64,000 bases of DNA, taken from positions 186,001 through 250,000 of the forward strand of contig NZ_RQPI01000005.1 in the NCBI RefSeq assembly GCF_003854965.1, read 5' to 3'. Both the position numbers and the translations under genes were made by a program. How positions within the stretch are numbered: position 1 is the first letter of the stretch; the number at the start of each line of letters is the position of its first letter. The notes beneath the pieces are model-generated. The model was not told the DNA's origin, made no database searches, and saw only the letters and a list, made by a program, of their open reading frames with translations. The stretch is from Paenibacillus rhizophilus. Lineage in GTDB: Bacteria; Bacillota; Bacilli; Paenibacillales; Paenibacillaceae. Positions 55,630 through 64,000 of this stretch are shown piece by piece.

Positions 55630-56661
55630 CTAAGCCGGTCTTCCGGCACCAAGCCGCAGCATGAACAGCTCCAGCCCCAGCACCTTATCGATTCCGCCCG
55701 TCTTCATCTGGTAATCCAAATCGGCCAGGCGGCTCAAAATTTCTCTAAGCTGTTCCCCGCCGAACTTGCGGGCCTGCTCTCCGGCCAGCTTGACGGCATA
55801 GGGATGAAGCCCGAGCTGGGAGGCGATTTGCCCCTGGGAATAGCTCTGTGCCGACAAGTCCTTGACCTGCAAAATAATCCGGAACTGCCGCGCGAAGAGC
55901 GCGGCGATCTTGATCGGCTCCTCCCGCTGCTTCAGCAGTTCATGCAGCGTTCCCACGGCCTTGTCCAGCCGCAGGTTTGCAATATCCTCCACCAGCGTGA
56001 ACACATTCTGCTCCGTTCCGCGCGGCACCAAGCTCTCAATAGCCGCCGTATCCACCGTTCCTCCGGAGCCTGCAAACAGGCACAGCTTGTCCATCTCCGC
56101 TGTCAGCCCCTGGAGTCCCGTGCCGGCGCTGGCGATGAGCGCCTCCGCCGCGCCGTTTGCGGCTGTGCAGCCGCGGTCGCGGATGCCTTTCTCCACCCAG
56201 CGGAGCAGTTCCTCCGCGCCAAGCGGGTTGAAAGACAGCACGGTGCCGGCCGATTTCAGCGCCTTGACGATTTTTTTGCGCTCATCCAGCTTGTCGCTGT
56301 TCACCAGAAAGACGACTACGCTGAATTCGGCGGGACGCGTTAAATACTCCTGAAGAACATCGACGCGGTGCTCCAGCTTGGCGTTATCCTTGCCCGCCGT
56401 AAACAACGAGGCGTCCCGAACCACCAGCAGCTTGCGGGGCACCATAAACGGCACGGTCTCCGCCTCTTCCACTACCGACTGCACCGGCGTCTCGGATAGG
56501 TCGAACGGAATCACTGCGAAATCGCGGTCCTCCTTCGCAATCAGCTCGCTCTCCAAAAAAGCCGCAAATTCGTTCATGCGGAATTTTTCGCTTCCATATA
56601 AACAATAGACGGGGGAGAAATTCCCCTGCTTGATTTCCTTGGCCGCCGTTTTGGCATCCAT
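55630..56661 (-). CDS. holA: DNA polymerase III subunit delta
   Basis: Clamp-loader delta subunit that opens the beta sliding clamp. 343 residues. N-terminal MDAKTAAKEIKQGNFSPVYCLYG motif typical of Firmicutes delta (YqeN), an AAA-like fold with FSVVVFLVNSDKLDERKKIVKAL, and a C-terminal helical collar. The C-terminal ADLDYQMKTGGIDKVLGLE segment is standard. Start ATG 56661. Convergent with the glycosyltransferase gene. No clear terminator in the 25-base gap. Confidence 0.95.
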   Translation of the reverse strand: MDAKTAAKEIKQGNFSPVYCLYGSEKFRMNEFAAFLESELIAKEDRDFAVIPFDLSETPVQSVVEEAETVPFMVPRKLLVVRDASLFTAGKDNAKLEHRVDVLQEYLTRPAEFSVVVFLVNSDKLDERKKIVKALKSAGTVLSFNPLGAEELLRWVEKGIRDRGCTAANGAAEALIASAGTGLQGLTAEMDKLCLFAGSGGTVDTAAIESLVPRGTEQNVFTLVEDIANLRLDKAVGTLHELLKQREEPIKIAALFARQFRIILQVKDLSAQSYSQGQIASQLGLHPYAVKLAGEQARKFGGEQLREILSRLADLDYQMKTGGIDKVLGLELFMLRLGAGRPA

Positions 56662-56877
56662 GCTGCGCCACTTCCTTCTTCATATCTGCCGTAATCTAGA
56701 GGTTCTATTGTGACCATACCCTTCTATTATACTTAATAACCCTTCTGCATGTACATGGCGGCGAATGCGACAGACAGATATGTCACAGCCACAAAAATAT
56801 AGTGAATCTCTTCGGAAAGAATGGTACTATATTCAAAATATGCAGCCTACTATTACCTGGAAATTGAGGAGATTTTA

Positions 56878-59580
56878 TTGAGTATTGACCAGAAAATATT
56901 AGAGAAGATAAACGAAATATTTTATACCGACCTGGAAAAATGCCTGAAAAAGCTCAATAAGCGCATTCACCTGAAGCTGTTCACCCTTGTGCATGACGGA
57001 AATGGAGGCATCGCCACGCGGATCCGCGTCAAGAAAACGGTCTCGCTAAACGATGACAAAAACAGGTACTCGATAATCCAGCATAACTTCCCCAGCTTGG
57101 AAGATGTCTGCGAGGAACTGCAAATTGCACCGCTTGCCACCGAGCATATTTCCAGTCCGGACGGATTAAAGGATTACTTTGAACAAAGACCTCATTTTGC
57201 TTTTAGGGGCATTAAAGAAAAAAAAGATTCAGGAACGAATATGGACGGGGATGTAGTACCCGCGACTTTAACTAATCGGGAGAACTGCATTTTGTACTCC
57301 AACCATCTAAGCCTCAATTCCAATGGTAAATCCACTGAGATATCATACATTCTGGAAATATGGAATGTGGATCCCGTGTCCCGCAGCTTGTTCTATGAGA
57401 ACCCCGACTATTCCTATCTGCGCATGACTTTGGACTATTTCTGCCAAGACTATTTCGCCGTTGACGTCCTCTTGAGAACCGGTACAGACCCCGACAGTGG
57501 TTTGAACAGCAAATATAATGAGAATCCGGTATTGTTCAATAGAAGAATTGCCCGGCTGTTCTTTGGGAAAATGCAGCAACGTCTACTTGAAGCCGAGGGA
57601 AGCGAATCAACCGATTATGAAAACGGCCAACCTTTCAGCCACACTTACTACATCAATAATCTACTGGAATATATGGACGACATCTCCGGTTTGACATATG
57701 AGAACGCCAACCCATTCGGTTCTATACTGTTCATGCACAGTTCAACAATTCTTCATTCCCGTTTTATTCGTTTCAGCATCCGGTTCAAGGAAAGCGGCCG
57801 CATTTCGCTTGAGGATTCCAGACGCATCCGCAAGCTGCTGGAGCTGACAAATGGAGACAGGGATCTTTATCTCATTGCCGATCACAGCCATATTTACGGC
57901 CTTGGAGAAGCAAACTGGAATTTCCAAAGAGATGCGCTTGTTCTTCGTCTGGACTTTCGCGGACTGTCCAAGTTCAGACTGTCGTTGATTCGCACAGACG
58001 AGGAGCGGTCCAAGAGCGGAGCCTTGATGGTGGAGGACGAGCGGAAATTTTACAGCTACGATCTTGCCCTTATGGAGCACACTCTCCTGTCCGTAACATC
58101 CAAAACGCCGAGATTGGGTGAAGAAGGCTACAGTTCGGAGAGGTTTGTCAATCTTTTGCAAAATGTATTTTGGAATAAAGAAATGAATGAAACTGTCAAA
58201 CTTAAGAGCAAGGTCCTTGATCTCATTGTCCGCAAAGCCCGTGAGCAGAAGCATGGAACCATGGTCGTCATTGCCGAACCGGAAACGGCAAGAAATGAAC
58301 TGGAAATTTTGCAGAAGCAGTCCACACTGATTGATCCCAACCCGATCAACCCAGAGCACATTCAATTTCTGACCTCCATTGACGGGGCCATCTACTTCGA
58401 TACCAGCGGTCATTGCCATGCCATCGGAGTCATTCTGGACGGCATTGCCAAAGTGGACATCGGCGATGCCAGCCGAGGCGCCCGGTTCAACTCCGCCCAC
58501 CGCTATCTTCAAAAACTTAAAGACGACGGTGCCAAGAAGTGCGTGATAGCCATAATATCCGAAGATGGAATGGTCAATTTGATCCCAGAAATTGAAAATG
58601 AGGAACAATTGCTGACGATTACCTATGAAATCATTAATTTGATAAACGACAAGAATTCAGATTTCGATAGTTTATCCGAAAAAGAGGACATATTGCTGAA
58701 TTCCTCAATCGCTGATAGCGAATGGCTGCTTCAGGTAGGAGTGGCTTACAGCCAACTAGAAAATTATGGACGAGCTTTGGTTTTTATGGAACAGGCCTTG
58801 GAACAGGCTAAAAACGAGTTTGTCTCCTCTTATCTCTACAATTATTTTGGTTATTGTTTAGTGCAAAATCATTTCGAGGAACAAAATGATGGCTTCAAAC
58901 TGGAAAAAGCAATAGAAATGTTTGAAAAGGCTGTAAGTACCCCTGATAAAGAAGAAGATATTAATGTTTACTACAGTAACCTTGGAATGACTTGCAGCTT
59001 TTTGGCCTCTTACTATAATCAAGGAATACCTAAGAATCTAAAACAAGTGGAAAATTATTCAGAAAAGGGAATTGTTTCTCTGACTGAAGTGATCAAAATA
59101 AAAATTCAAGAATCAGTTGCTGTTGAAAGTTACATCTATACCAATAGGGCAAAATGCTTTAGTGATCTAGGAAAGATGAAAGGTAATAAAGAGAAGAAAT
59201 TAGCTTTATTCCGAAAAGCAATTGCCGATTACAACCTTGCTATAGATGCAGACCCTAACGACGAAGACATTTATTGGGAGTTATCATTGATTCTCATTGA
59301 TCTGAAAGAATATGTAGATGCCGCCAAAAGATTGATTGAGGCATTGAATATTCAGAACGAACAAAAGTATTGGGACAAACTGCTGCCCCTCTTTGATATA
59401 GAACCTAAACTTGTTGCCGAGGCTGTCTCTCATTACAAGGAAATAACCGGAAAAACAGAAGTTCCCGAACAGTTGAAACAACCGTTTGAACTCTATCGCA
59501 GCCAACTCGAAACAAACGAATTGGAAAGCGCAACGGCAAAGGAGCAACAGCAAAACCTAGAGAATACAGATACAGACTAA
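56878..59580 (+). CDS. DisA_N-like (diadenylate cyclase family) protein with C-terminal TPR-like repeats
   Basis: About 900 residues. Numbered from an in-frame ATG at 56821, a diadenylate-cyclase-type domain spans about 470-600: KHGTMVVIA, SIDGAIYFDTSGHCHAIGVI (the DGA motif), RGARFNSAHRYL where DisA/CdaA have a GTRHR motif, and IAIISEDGMVNLIPE. Residues about 630-850 look like TPR helical pairs (GVAYSQLENYGRALVFMEQA; RKAIADYNLAIDADPNDEDI). The 450-residue N-terminal region is unassigned and probably a sensor. I prefer TTG 56878 because GAGGAG sits 6 bases ahead; ATG 56821 is the alternative. AT-richer than its neighbours, especially the C-terminal third, which suggests transfer. It could make c-di-AMP or merely bind nucleotides. 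Confidence 0.8.
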   Translation: MSIDQKILEKINEIFYTDLEKCLKKLNKRIHLKLFTLVHDGNGGIATRIRVKKTVSLNDDKNRYSIIQHNFPSLEDVCEELQIAPLATEHISSPDGLKDYFEQRPHFAFRGIKEKKDSGTNMDGDVVPATLTNRENCILYSNHLSLNSNGKSTEISYILEIWNVDPVSRSLFYENPDYSYLRMTLDYFCQDYFAVDVLLRTGTDPDSGLNSKYNENPVLFNRRIARLFFGKMQQRLLEAEGSESTDYENGQPFSHTYYINNLLEYMDDISGLTYENANPFGSILFMHSSTILHSRFIRFSIRFKESGRISLEDSRRIRKLLELTNGDRDLYLIADHSHIYGLGEANWNFQRDALVLRLDFRGLSKFRLSLIRTDEERSKSGALMVEDERKFYSYDLALMEHTLLSVTSKTPRLGEEGYSSERFVNLLQNVFWNKEMNETVKLKSKVLDLIVRKAREQKHGTMVVIAEPETARNELEILQKQSTLIDPNPINPEHIQFLTSIDGAIYFDTSGHCHAIGVILDGIAKVDIGDASRGARFNSAHRYLQKLKDDGAKKCVIAIISEDGMVNLIPEIENEEQLLTITYEIINLINDKNSDFDSLSEKEDILLNSSIADSEWLLQVGVAYSQLENYGRALVFMEQALEQAKNEFVSSYLYNYFGYCLVQNHFEEQNDGFKLEKAIEMFEKAVSTPDKEEDINVYYSNLGMTCSFLASYYNQGIPKNLKQVENYSEKGIVSLTEVIKIKIQESVAVESYIYTNRAKCFSDLGKMKGNKEKKLALFRKAIADYNLAIDADPNDEDIYWELSLILIDLKEYVDAAKRLIEALNIQNEQKYWDKLLPLFDIEPKLVAEAVSHYKEITGKTEVPEQLKQPFELYRSQLETNELESATAKEQQQNLENTDTD

Positions 59581-59940
59581 TCCAGAATCTTTATTGTAAG
59601 GCCATATGTCACTAAGAAAAGGGCTGCACCAGAAGGTGAATTTCTGGGACAGCCCTTTGCCATACAGATCACCAATCCGGCAGCATGTCAAACTGAAGGA
59701 ATATATCACTGACATTACGGAATCCTTTAAAAAAGCAAAAGCGGAGAAGCCCCGGCACCCATGCCAAAGCCTCTCCGCCCTTACGCGGCTCATCTATATA
59801 AACGGCGGGACGGGAAGCCCTAGAAACTTCCTTGCCGCCGGTCATACCGATGTCTTCTGCGGGGAACTGCCGCTCCATGACAATTCCTGTCCTCATACTT
59901 CATTGTATTCGGCAACTCCGCAAAACGTGCCAACTTTTCA
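59581..59940. other. Spacer with two opposing stem-loops
   Basis: 360 bases without a supportable gene between two convergent genes. An extended hairpin with AAAGGGCTG / CAGCCCTTT outer arms (59618-59626, 59650-59658) and an inner CCAGAA/TTCTGG pair follows the DisA-like gene and may end it. A second stem-loop at 59728-59778 serves the opposite strand. Remaining frames overlap these structures. Confidence 0.6.
59728..59778 (-). terminator. Intrinsic terminator of the sigma/anti-sigma operon
   Basis: Minus strand GCGGAGAGGC (59778-59769) pairs with GCTTCTCCGC (59750-59741) plus inner GGC/GCC pairs, followed by TTTTGCTTTTTT. Confidence 0.82.
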
Positions 59941-61173
59941 CTATTTTGTTGAAGCTCCCGGCGATGAAGACGGCGATGGAGACGGAGATGCCGGCGCTGC
60001 CGAAACCGACGGGGTGGCAGACGGGTCCGGAGTCTCCTGATGTACGGTATAAGCGCTGTGCTGCTCTTTCCCTTCCACTGCCGTTATATAAGAAAACTGC
60101 CGGCTGTCCGCCGTCCATTCTCCCGATACCCATGTTCCTTCAAAGGGAATCGTATCAACAGCCTGTCTTCCTTCTGAACCATCACCTGCGGCGCGGTAAA
60201 TAACCAGTTTCTGCCCGTCGATCACCGCGGTATACAGACCGTTGGGTGACGTCCAGGACGGGGAACCGGGCGGAGTCTCCATAGGAGCTATGCGCATAAT
60301 CCCCATATCTCCGCCTTTATAGGCAGGCGCTTGCAGCGACATTGCCGGATCGCTTGGACTATCGGCCTTATCGGTCGGACCTGCTTCCTGCGATGCAGGC
60401 GTCTTGGCGGATGGTTCAGGAGATGCCATTTTCTTGGAAATCCCACTGCGATTCTTATTTGGCGACACACTCTTCGCAGGCGCGCTTGCCCGGCCGTCCG
60501 GCGTTCGTTCGGTTGGAGCGGCTGTGTCCGGCGCAGAGCCGCCGCCCTGTGCAGATTGCCCGCCGTCAGTCGGCGAAGAACTTCCCGGTGCATCCATGGT
60601 CGACATTCCGGTATCGACTGGCGTGCTGTTCGCTTCTCCTCCCGACGAGGCTCCGGCTTCAGCGCCAAAAGTTGATCCCGTACCGGCATTTGCTCCGCCG
60701 ATGTCCGCAGCCGAATCATTGCTCCGCTTTTGCTCCGCACTGCTGTTCATAATATCGTCCACCTGTGCGCCCGGCAGCTTCTCCGGCATATTGAAAAGCG
60801 CGATGCCGAGCACCACCGCCGCAGCGGCTGCGCCTATTCCGAAACGGGACGCCAGGGAGGAATTCCGGTTCTTGGCCCGTGACGCCTTACGGCTCATCGG
60901 CTGCACCTGCTGTTCTTCTGCGGGCAGGGCTGCCATAACGTCAGCCTCCCGGTCGATGGCCTCAAGCTTTGGTTGAATCGAATCCACCAGACTGAAAGGC
61001 GGGCTTACGTCGGGGAGCTGCTCCAGTTCTCTAGAGAGCGCGTTCAACCGTTCGAACAATTCCGCGCAGGAAGGGCAATTGTCGATATGACGGAACATTT
61101 CAAGACTCTCATCCCGGCTTAAATCATGATCTAAATAACGGTGCATCCATTCAATCACCTCCGCGCAGTTCAT
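59941..61173 (-). CDS. Zinc-finger (zf-HC2) transmembrane anti-sigma factor
   Basis: 410 residues. N-terminal ZAS domain MNCAEVIEWMHRYLDHDLS with the H-x3-C-x2-C zinc motif HIDNCPSC (29-36). One membrane helix (about 112-128, GAAAAAVVLGIALFNM), a long Gly/Ser/Pro-rich disordered extracytoplasmic stretch (about 135-285), then a small beta-rich domain (GLYTAVIDGQKLVIYRAAGD). A Ser/Pro-rich tail ends the protein. It overlaps the sigma gene by 4 bases (ATGA), so both are co-translated. Presumed to hold the sigma factor inactive until an envelope signal triggers proteolysis. Confidence 0.93.
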   Translation of the reverse strand: MNCAEVIEWMHRYLDHDLSRDESLEMFRHIDNCPSCAELFERLNALSRELEQLPDVSPPFSLVDSIQPKLEAIDREADVMAALPAEEQQVQPMSRKASRAKNRNSSLASRFGIGAAAAAVVLGIALFNMPEKLPGAQVDDIMNSSAEQKRSNDSAADIGGANAGTGSTFGAEAGASSGGEANSTPVDTGMSTMDAPGSSSPTDGGQSAQGGGSAPDTAAPTERTPDGRASAPAKSVSPNKNRSGISKKMASPEPSAKTPASQEAGPTDKADSPSDPAMSLQAPAYKGGDMGIMRIAPMETPPGSPSWTSPNGLYTAVIDGQKLVIYRAAGDGSEGRQAVDTIPFEGTWVSGEWTADSRQFSYITAVEGKEQHSAYTVHQETPDPSATPSVSAAPASPSPSPSSSPGASTK

Positions 61174-61718
61174 CCCGATACACCACCTTTCTGATACTCC
61201 TGAAGTCTGTTTTGCAGCTGCTGCCTCGCCCTGAACAGATAAGATTTCACCGTATTCAGCGGCAGATTCAGGCAGTCCGCAATCTCGTTGTAAGAAAAAT
61301 CCTGCAGATAGCGCAACACGATAACCGTACGGTGATGCTCGGGCAGCTGGTCGATCGCTTCCCGGATATCCTCCGCCAAATAGGAGGACAGCACTTCCCG
61401 TTCGACATTTTGCTTGTCTTTGAATACCAGTTCATGCTCGTCAATGGAAACCGTCGGTTTTGTCTTTCTGAATTTATCAATGCATATATTGGTCACGATC
61501 CGCTGAACCCATGTTTTGAACTGGGCCTTCTCCTCATAGGAGCCGATTTTGGTGTATACCCGGATCAATGCCTCCTGCGAGGCGTCCAGCGCATCCTGTT
61601 CATTATGCAAAATGTAAAAGGCCGTCTTGTACACCTGGCCTTCAATTTCTCGCAATAGGGTGATTAGAGCGTCGCGATCGCCCGATTGAGCGGCTCTGAT
61701 GAGTCCCTGCTCCACCAC
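61170..61718 (-). CDS. ECF-type RNA polymerase sigma factor (SigW-like group)
   Basis: 182 residues: region 2 (TAFYILHNEQDALDASQEAL-IRVYTKIGSYEEKAQFKTWVQRIVTNICIDKFRK) and region 4 (LRYLQDFSYNEIADCLNLPL, NTVKSYLFRARQQLQ). The start is a GTG at 61718 with GAGGGGG 7 bases ahead. Operon with the zinc-finger anti-sigma factor. Two ECF-like promoters lie upstream: TGCAAC-17-CGTCA at 61748-61775 and TGAAAC-17-CGCA at 61814-61840, either consistent with autoregulation. Whether it is the true SigW orthologue is unproven. Confidence 0.92.
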   Translation of the reverse strand: MVEQGLIRAAQSGDRDALITLLREIEGQVYKTAFYILHNEQDALDASQEALIRVYTKIGSYEEKAQFKTWVQRIVTNICIDKFRKTKPTVSIDEHELVFKDKQNVEREVLSSYLAEDIREAIDQLPEHHRTVIVLRYLQDFSYNEIADCLNLPLNTVKSYLFRARQQLQNRLQEYQKGGVSG

Positions 61719-61747
61719 GAAGGTTCCCCCTCTCTATGCAATCTTAC

Positions 61748-61775
61748 TGACGCGCAAGATCGCTTAATTGTTGCA
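61748..61775 (-). promoter_or_regulatory. ECF-type promoter of the sigma/anti-sigma operon
   Basis: Minus strand TGCAAC (61775-61770), 17 bases, CGTCA (61752-61748), about 30 bases before the GTG start. A second, weaker candidate (TGAAAC-17-CGCA, 61840-61814) lies upstream. Confidence 0.5.
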
Positions 61776-62409
61776 ATCTGTAACAACATTTTGGAATACC
61801 AGATTTTGATAACTGCGGCATTGGAATAGTAAGCGTTTCAATTAAGAGCCTGTTTTCAAGGCGCACACTTTTCTAAGCATACAAGGAATCCTTAAGGCAA
61901 TCAAACGTTCCGCAACCCAATTTTATTACAAAAATGACATAATGCGCCGCTTTTGAGCTGCGCGTTTGCCCCTTGTGGAAAGATTCGGATAAGCGCACGT
62001 CAAAAAGCCGCCTCCCAAGGAAAGTGGCCCGATCGAAACCGGAATTATTTAACGGAGTTTGCACGCTTCCGACATGCGGAAAGCATCATCGGCATTGTCC
62101 GCACGGATGACGGGTTTCGCTATCATAAGTCTTTGGTATTGAAAGACTGAAAATATTTTTTTAAGTCCTGCCTATATAATTCTGTGTAGGTATCACTCGT
62201 GTACTCTGTAATCACACTTTGCCAAAAAAGAAGAGCAGGTTGAATAAAAAAAGGATTCCATCGAGGGTCTTGCCAGTAGTGTTCCAAATTAACATATCAA
62301 TTCGCCTAAAACGGATGATTTCCTTTTCATTTCATTTTTGGATTTTTGTTGAATTAATTAAAAGCTTTTTCAATCGTATACTTTCTCTCGCATTAGAGAA
62401 AAAGTTTAT

Positions 62410-62437
62410 AATTCAGATAAAATATTTTATCTGAATT
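62410..62437. repeat. 28-bp perfect palindrome
   Basis: Half-site AATTCAGATAAAAT followed by its exact complement, with no spacer. Located in the AT-rich spacer. It could be an operator for a dimeric or tetrameric regulator or a cruciform/terminator-like element. Confidence 0.9.
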
Positions 62438-62547
62438 TAGTAATATATTAATGAAATAGACAAATAAAATAGTTATAACAATTACATAAGGAGTCAATTT
62501 CTTTTTAAACCGCTCCAGTAGAAAGTATTTAAATCAGGGAAAAATCG

Positions 62548-62577
62548 TTGATATATAAAGATTTGTTTGACTATTAT
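62548..62577 (+). promoter_or_regulatory. Possible promoter of the KDG kinase gene
   Basis: TTGATA (62548-62553), 18 bases, TATTAT (62572-62577), about 125 bases before the start codon. The context is AT-rich, so chance matches are likely. Confidence 0.4.
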
Positions 62578-62705
62578 CATCGTTTCTTCGAATGATTCAG
62601 CGAATCCAAAGTTCTTGTCATTGTACAAAACCGATTTATGTGATACCTTCAAAACAAAGCATAACAAATCCAGGATGATTCCCTATACCCTAGGAGGTGC
62701 CCGCA

Positions 62706-63659
62706 ATGAATAAACGATTGGACGCAGTGACTTTCGGAGAACCGATGGCAATGTTCTACGCCAATGAGACCGGACCACTGGACGAAGCGATGTCTTTCTC
62801 CAAAGCTATGGCCGGAGCGGAGAGCAATGTGGCTGCCGGCTTGTCGCGGCTGGAGCATAAGGTCGGTTATGTAACCAAGCTTGGAGAGGACAGCTTCGGA
62901 ACATTCATTATGAAAGCGCTAAACAAAGAAGGCATTGATACCTCCAGCGTCACTTACTCAAGCGAAAACCCGACCGGAATATTAATCAAATCGAAGGTAA
63001 CCACCGGCGACCCCAAGGTGGAGTATTACCGCAAACGCTCGGCGGCTTCCACACTGGGACTTGCCGATTTTGACGAGACCTACTTCGCTTCGGCGGGACA
63101 TCTGCACGTTACCAGCATTTCCTCGGCACTCTCCCGGGAATGCCACGAGTTCTCGATACACGCCATGGAATTCATGAAGCGCAGCGGCAAAACCGTATCG
63201 CTCGATCCCAACCTGCGCCCGTCTCTTTGGTGTGATACCAAGACAATGGTGGACACGATCAACGATCTGGCCGCCCGATGCGACTGGTTCCTCCCGGGCC
63301 TCGGCGAAGGCCGGATTCTGACCGGACTTACATCACCGGAGGAAATCGCGTCCTACTATCTGAATCTGGGCGTCTCTCTGGTTGTCATCAAGCTGGGACC
63401 GGAAGGCGCGTACTACAAATCCTCCGATTCGGAAGGCTTTGTGCCGGGATTCAAGGTCGATCAGGTCGTTGACACGGTGGGCGCGGGCGACGGCTTTGCC
63501 GTCGGTGTGATCAGCGCGCTGGTGGAGAAACTCACCGTGCCGGAAGCGGTGAAACGGGGCAATGCCATCGGTGCTTTGGCGGTCATGTCGCCGGGTGATA
63601 TGGATGGGCTCCCGACCCGGGAGCGTCTAGAACAGTTCATGAATGCGGGCGCGGTATGA
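62706..63659 (+). CDS. kdgK: 2-keto-3-deoxygluconate kinase (PfkB family sugar kinase)
   Basis: Phosphorylates 2-keto-3-deoxygluconate with ATP in hexuronate/pectin breakdown. 317 residues from ATG 62706 (MNKRLDAVTFGEPMAMFYAN); AGGAGG is 8 bases ahead, and the GTG inside that site is rejected. PfkB signatures: GGAESNVA-type AGAESNVAAGLSRLEHKVG, SLDPNLRPSLW, and the catalytic DTVGAGDGFAVGVIS. The GEPM start and the adjacent LacI-type regulator favour KdgK over fructokinase or ribokinase. Plus strand, followed by a terminator and a convergent regulator. Confidence 0.87.
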   Translation: MNKRLDAVTFGEPMAMFYANETGPLDEAMSFSKAMAGAESNVAAGLSRLEHKVGYVTKLGEDSFGTFIMKALNKEGIDTSSVTYSSENPTGILIKSKVTTGDPKVEYYRKRSAASTLGLADFDETYFASAGHLHVTSISSALSRECHEFSIHAMEFMKRSGKTVSLDPNLRPSLWCDTKTMVDTINDLAARCDWFLPGLGEGRILTGLTSPEEIASYYLNLGVSLVVIKLGPEGAYYKSSDSEGFVPGFKVDQVVDTVGAGDGFAVGVISALVEKLTVPEAVKRGNAIGALAVMSPGDMDGLPTRERLEQFMNAGAV

Positions 63660-63723
63660 CCTGAACGCTTCAATTTGAACGCTCCAACCGAATGATTGGA
63701 CCTGAATGCTTTAATTTGAACAC

Positions 63724-63767
63724 AAGGACATCTCTCCGTAAGAACGGACGATGTCCTTGGCTTTTTT
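63724..63767 (+). terminator. Intrinsic terminator of kdgK
   Basis: AAGGACATC (63724-63732) pairs with GATGTCCTT (63750-63758) plus an inner TCCG/CGGA stem, then GGCTTTTTT. Confidence 0.93.
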
Positions 63768-63782
63768 ATATAAACCGTTTTA

Positions 63783-64000
63783 TTAAGATTTTGGCGCGGA
63801 TTGAACCGAATGCCCCTGCTGAAGGGCCGGGGTAAAACGGTAGGTTATCGGCACGGAAGAGCCAGTGTCTTCTATGCCGGCGAGGATGATTTTGGCGGCT
63901 TGCATCCCCATTTCATACGCGGGCTGGCGGATCGTCGTAATCGCTGGGTTGTAGATCGTTGCAAATTCCGCGTCGTCGATGCCGATGACCGATAAGTCCC
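63783..64000 (-). CDS. LacI family transcriptional regulator (partial, C-terminus)
   Basis: The last 72 residues of a LacI/GalR-type regulator; the gene enters from the right edge. The frame reads DLSVIGIDDAEFATIYNPAI, then TTIRQPAYEMGMQAAKIILA, the standard effector-domain C-terminus. Stop TAA at 63785-63783. Convergent with kdgK, it is probably the regulator of hexuronate or KDG use (KdgR-like), by context only. Confidence 0.88.
   Translation of the reverse strand, partial: DLSVIGIDDAEFATIYNPAITTIRQPAYEMGMQAAKIILAGIEDTGSSVPITYRFTPALQQGHSVQSAPKS

Larger units (their letters stand above)
61719..62705. other. Long spacer, mostly AT-rich and non-coding
   Basis: About 1 kb with no supportable gene. 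From the left: ECF promoters of the sigma operon (61748-61840); a stretch of near-normal composition (61850-62150) with only short frames; a markedly AT-rich section (62150-62640) containing a 28-bp perfect palindrome at 62410-62437; and a possible promoter of the kinase gene (TTGATA-18-TATTAT, 62548-62577). An AAGGAG at about 62488 has no open frame behind it. The segment may be the remains of a lost gene or an imported fragment. Confidence 0.65.

Noticed and set aside
59606..60040. Plus-strand frame after the DisA-like gene, and a minus frame at 59669-59896
   Set aside because: Both run across the terminator stem-loops. The first also overlaps the end of the anti-sigma gene on the other strand; neither has a convincing ribosome binding site.
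61831..61844. Catabolite-responsive (cre-like) element near AAGCGTTTCA
   Set aside because: It fails the central CG spacing of the cre consensus and is better read as a TGAAAC ECF -35 on the minus strand.
62219..62434. Plus-strand 71-residue basic, hydrophobic frame in the AT-rich spacer
   Set aside because: No ribosome binding site, composition expected of AT-rich DNA, and the frame ends inside the 28-bp palindrome. It cannot be supported as a gene.

Overview
The window is a stretch of chromosome from an endospore-forming, GC-rich member of the Bacillales, most likely Paenibacillus. Three things point there: sporulation genes (spoIIP, gpr, yqfC, yqfD), a gene order that follows the Bacillus subtilis rpsT-gpr-spoIIP-yqxA-lepA-hemW-hrcA-grpE-dnaK-dnaJ-prmA-rsmE-mtaB-rpsU-yqeY-nfeD-floA-yqfCD-phoH-pgpH-ybeY-dgkA-cdd-era-yqzL-recO-glyQS neighbourhood, and high-GC, Ala/Gly/Ser-rich protein insertions. 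The genus is an inference. Nearly all genes lie on the minus strand, so the text below follows transcription from right to left.

Right end (64.0-59.6 kb): the C-terminus of a LacI-family regulator, a 2-keto-3-deoxygluconate kinase on the plus strand, about 1 kb of mostly AT-rich DNA without a convincing gene, and an ECF sigma/zinc-finger anti-sigma operon. 59.6-54.2 kb: a plus-strand gene for a large protein with a degenerate diadenylate-cyclase (DisA_N-like) domain fused to C-terminal TPR-like helices; holA; and a TetR/glycosyltransferase pair with a palindromic operator. The DisA-like protein is the most unusual gene in the window.

54.0-42 kb: rpsT and gpr from divergent promoters, a lipoprotein, spoIIP, a yqxA-like gene, lepA, hemW, an ArgA-like acetyltransferase and the CIRCE-controlled hrcA-grpE-dnaK-dnaJ heat-shock operon. 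40.5-36.2 kb is an accessory block inserted between dnaJ and prmA: small proteins of unknown function, a YfhD-like protein, a second ECF sigma with a DUF4179 partner, and the tag glycosylase. 36-32 kb: prmA, an M50 membrane protease, rsmE and mtaB (ribosome and tRNA modification). 31-16.4 kb: a Na/Pi-cotransporter-like gene, an RlmI-like methyltransferase, and the DNA-repair genes addB-addA-sbcD-sbcC. This block separates mtaB from rpsU, which are adjacent in B. subtilis.

16.3-1 kb: a possible small structured RNA, a HIT hydrolase, rpsU-yqeY, then nfeD-floA behind a near-perfect SigW-type promoter. Next comes the sporulation/c-di-AMP/ribosome-maturation run yqfC-yqfD-phoH-pgpH-ybeY-dgkA, closed by a terminator. 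After it are cdd, preceded by five tandem 63-bp palindromic repeats, era, yqzL, recO, and glyQ-glyS under a glycine T-box. The window thus holds both a c-di-AMP phosphodiesterase (PgpH) and a putative atypical diadenylate-cyclase-family protein. It also holds an ECF sigma operon and a typical ECF target (nfeD-floA).
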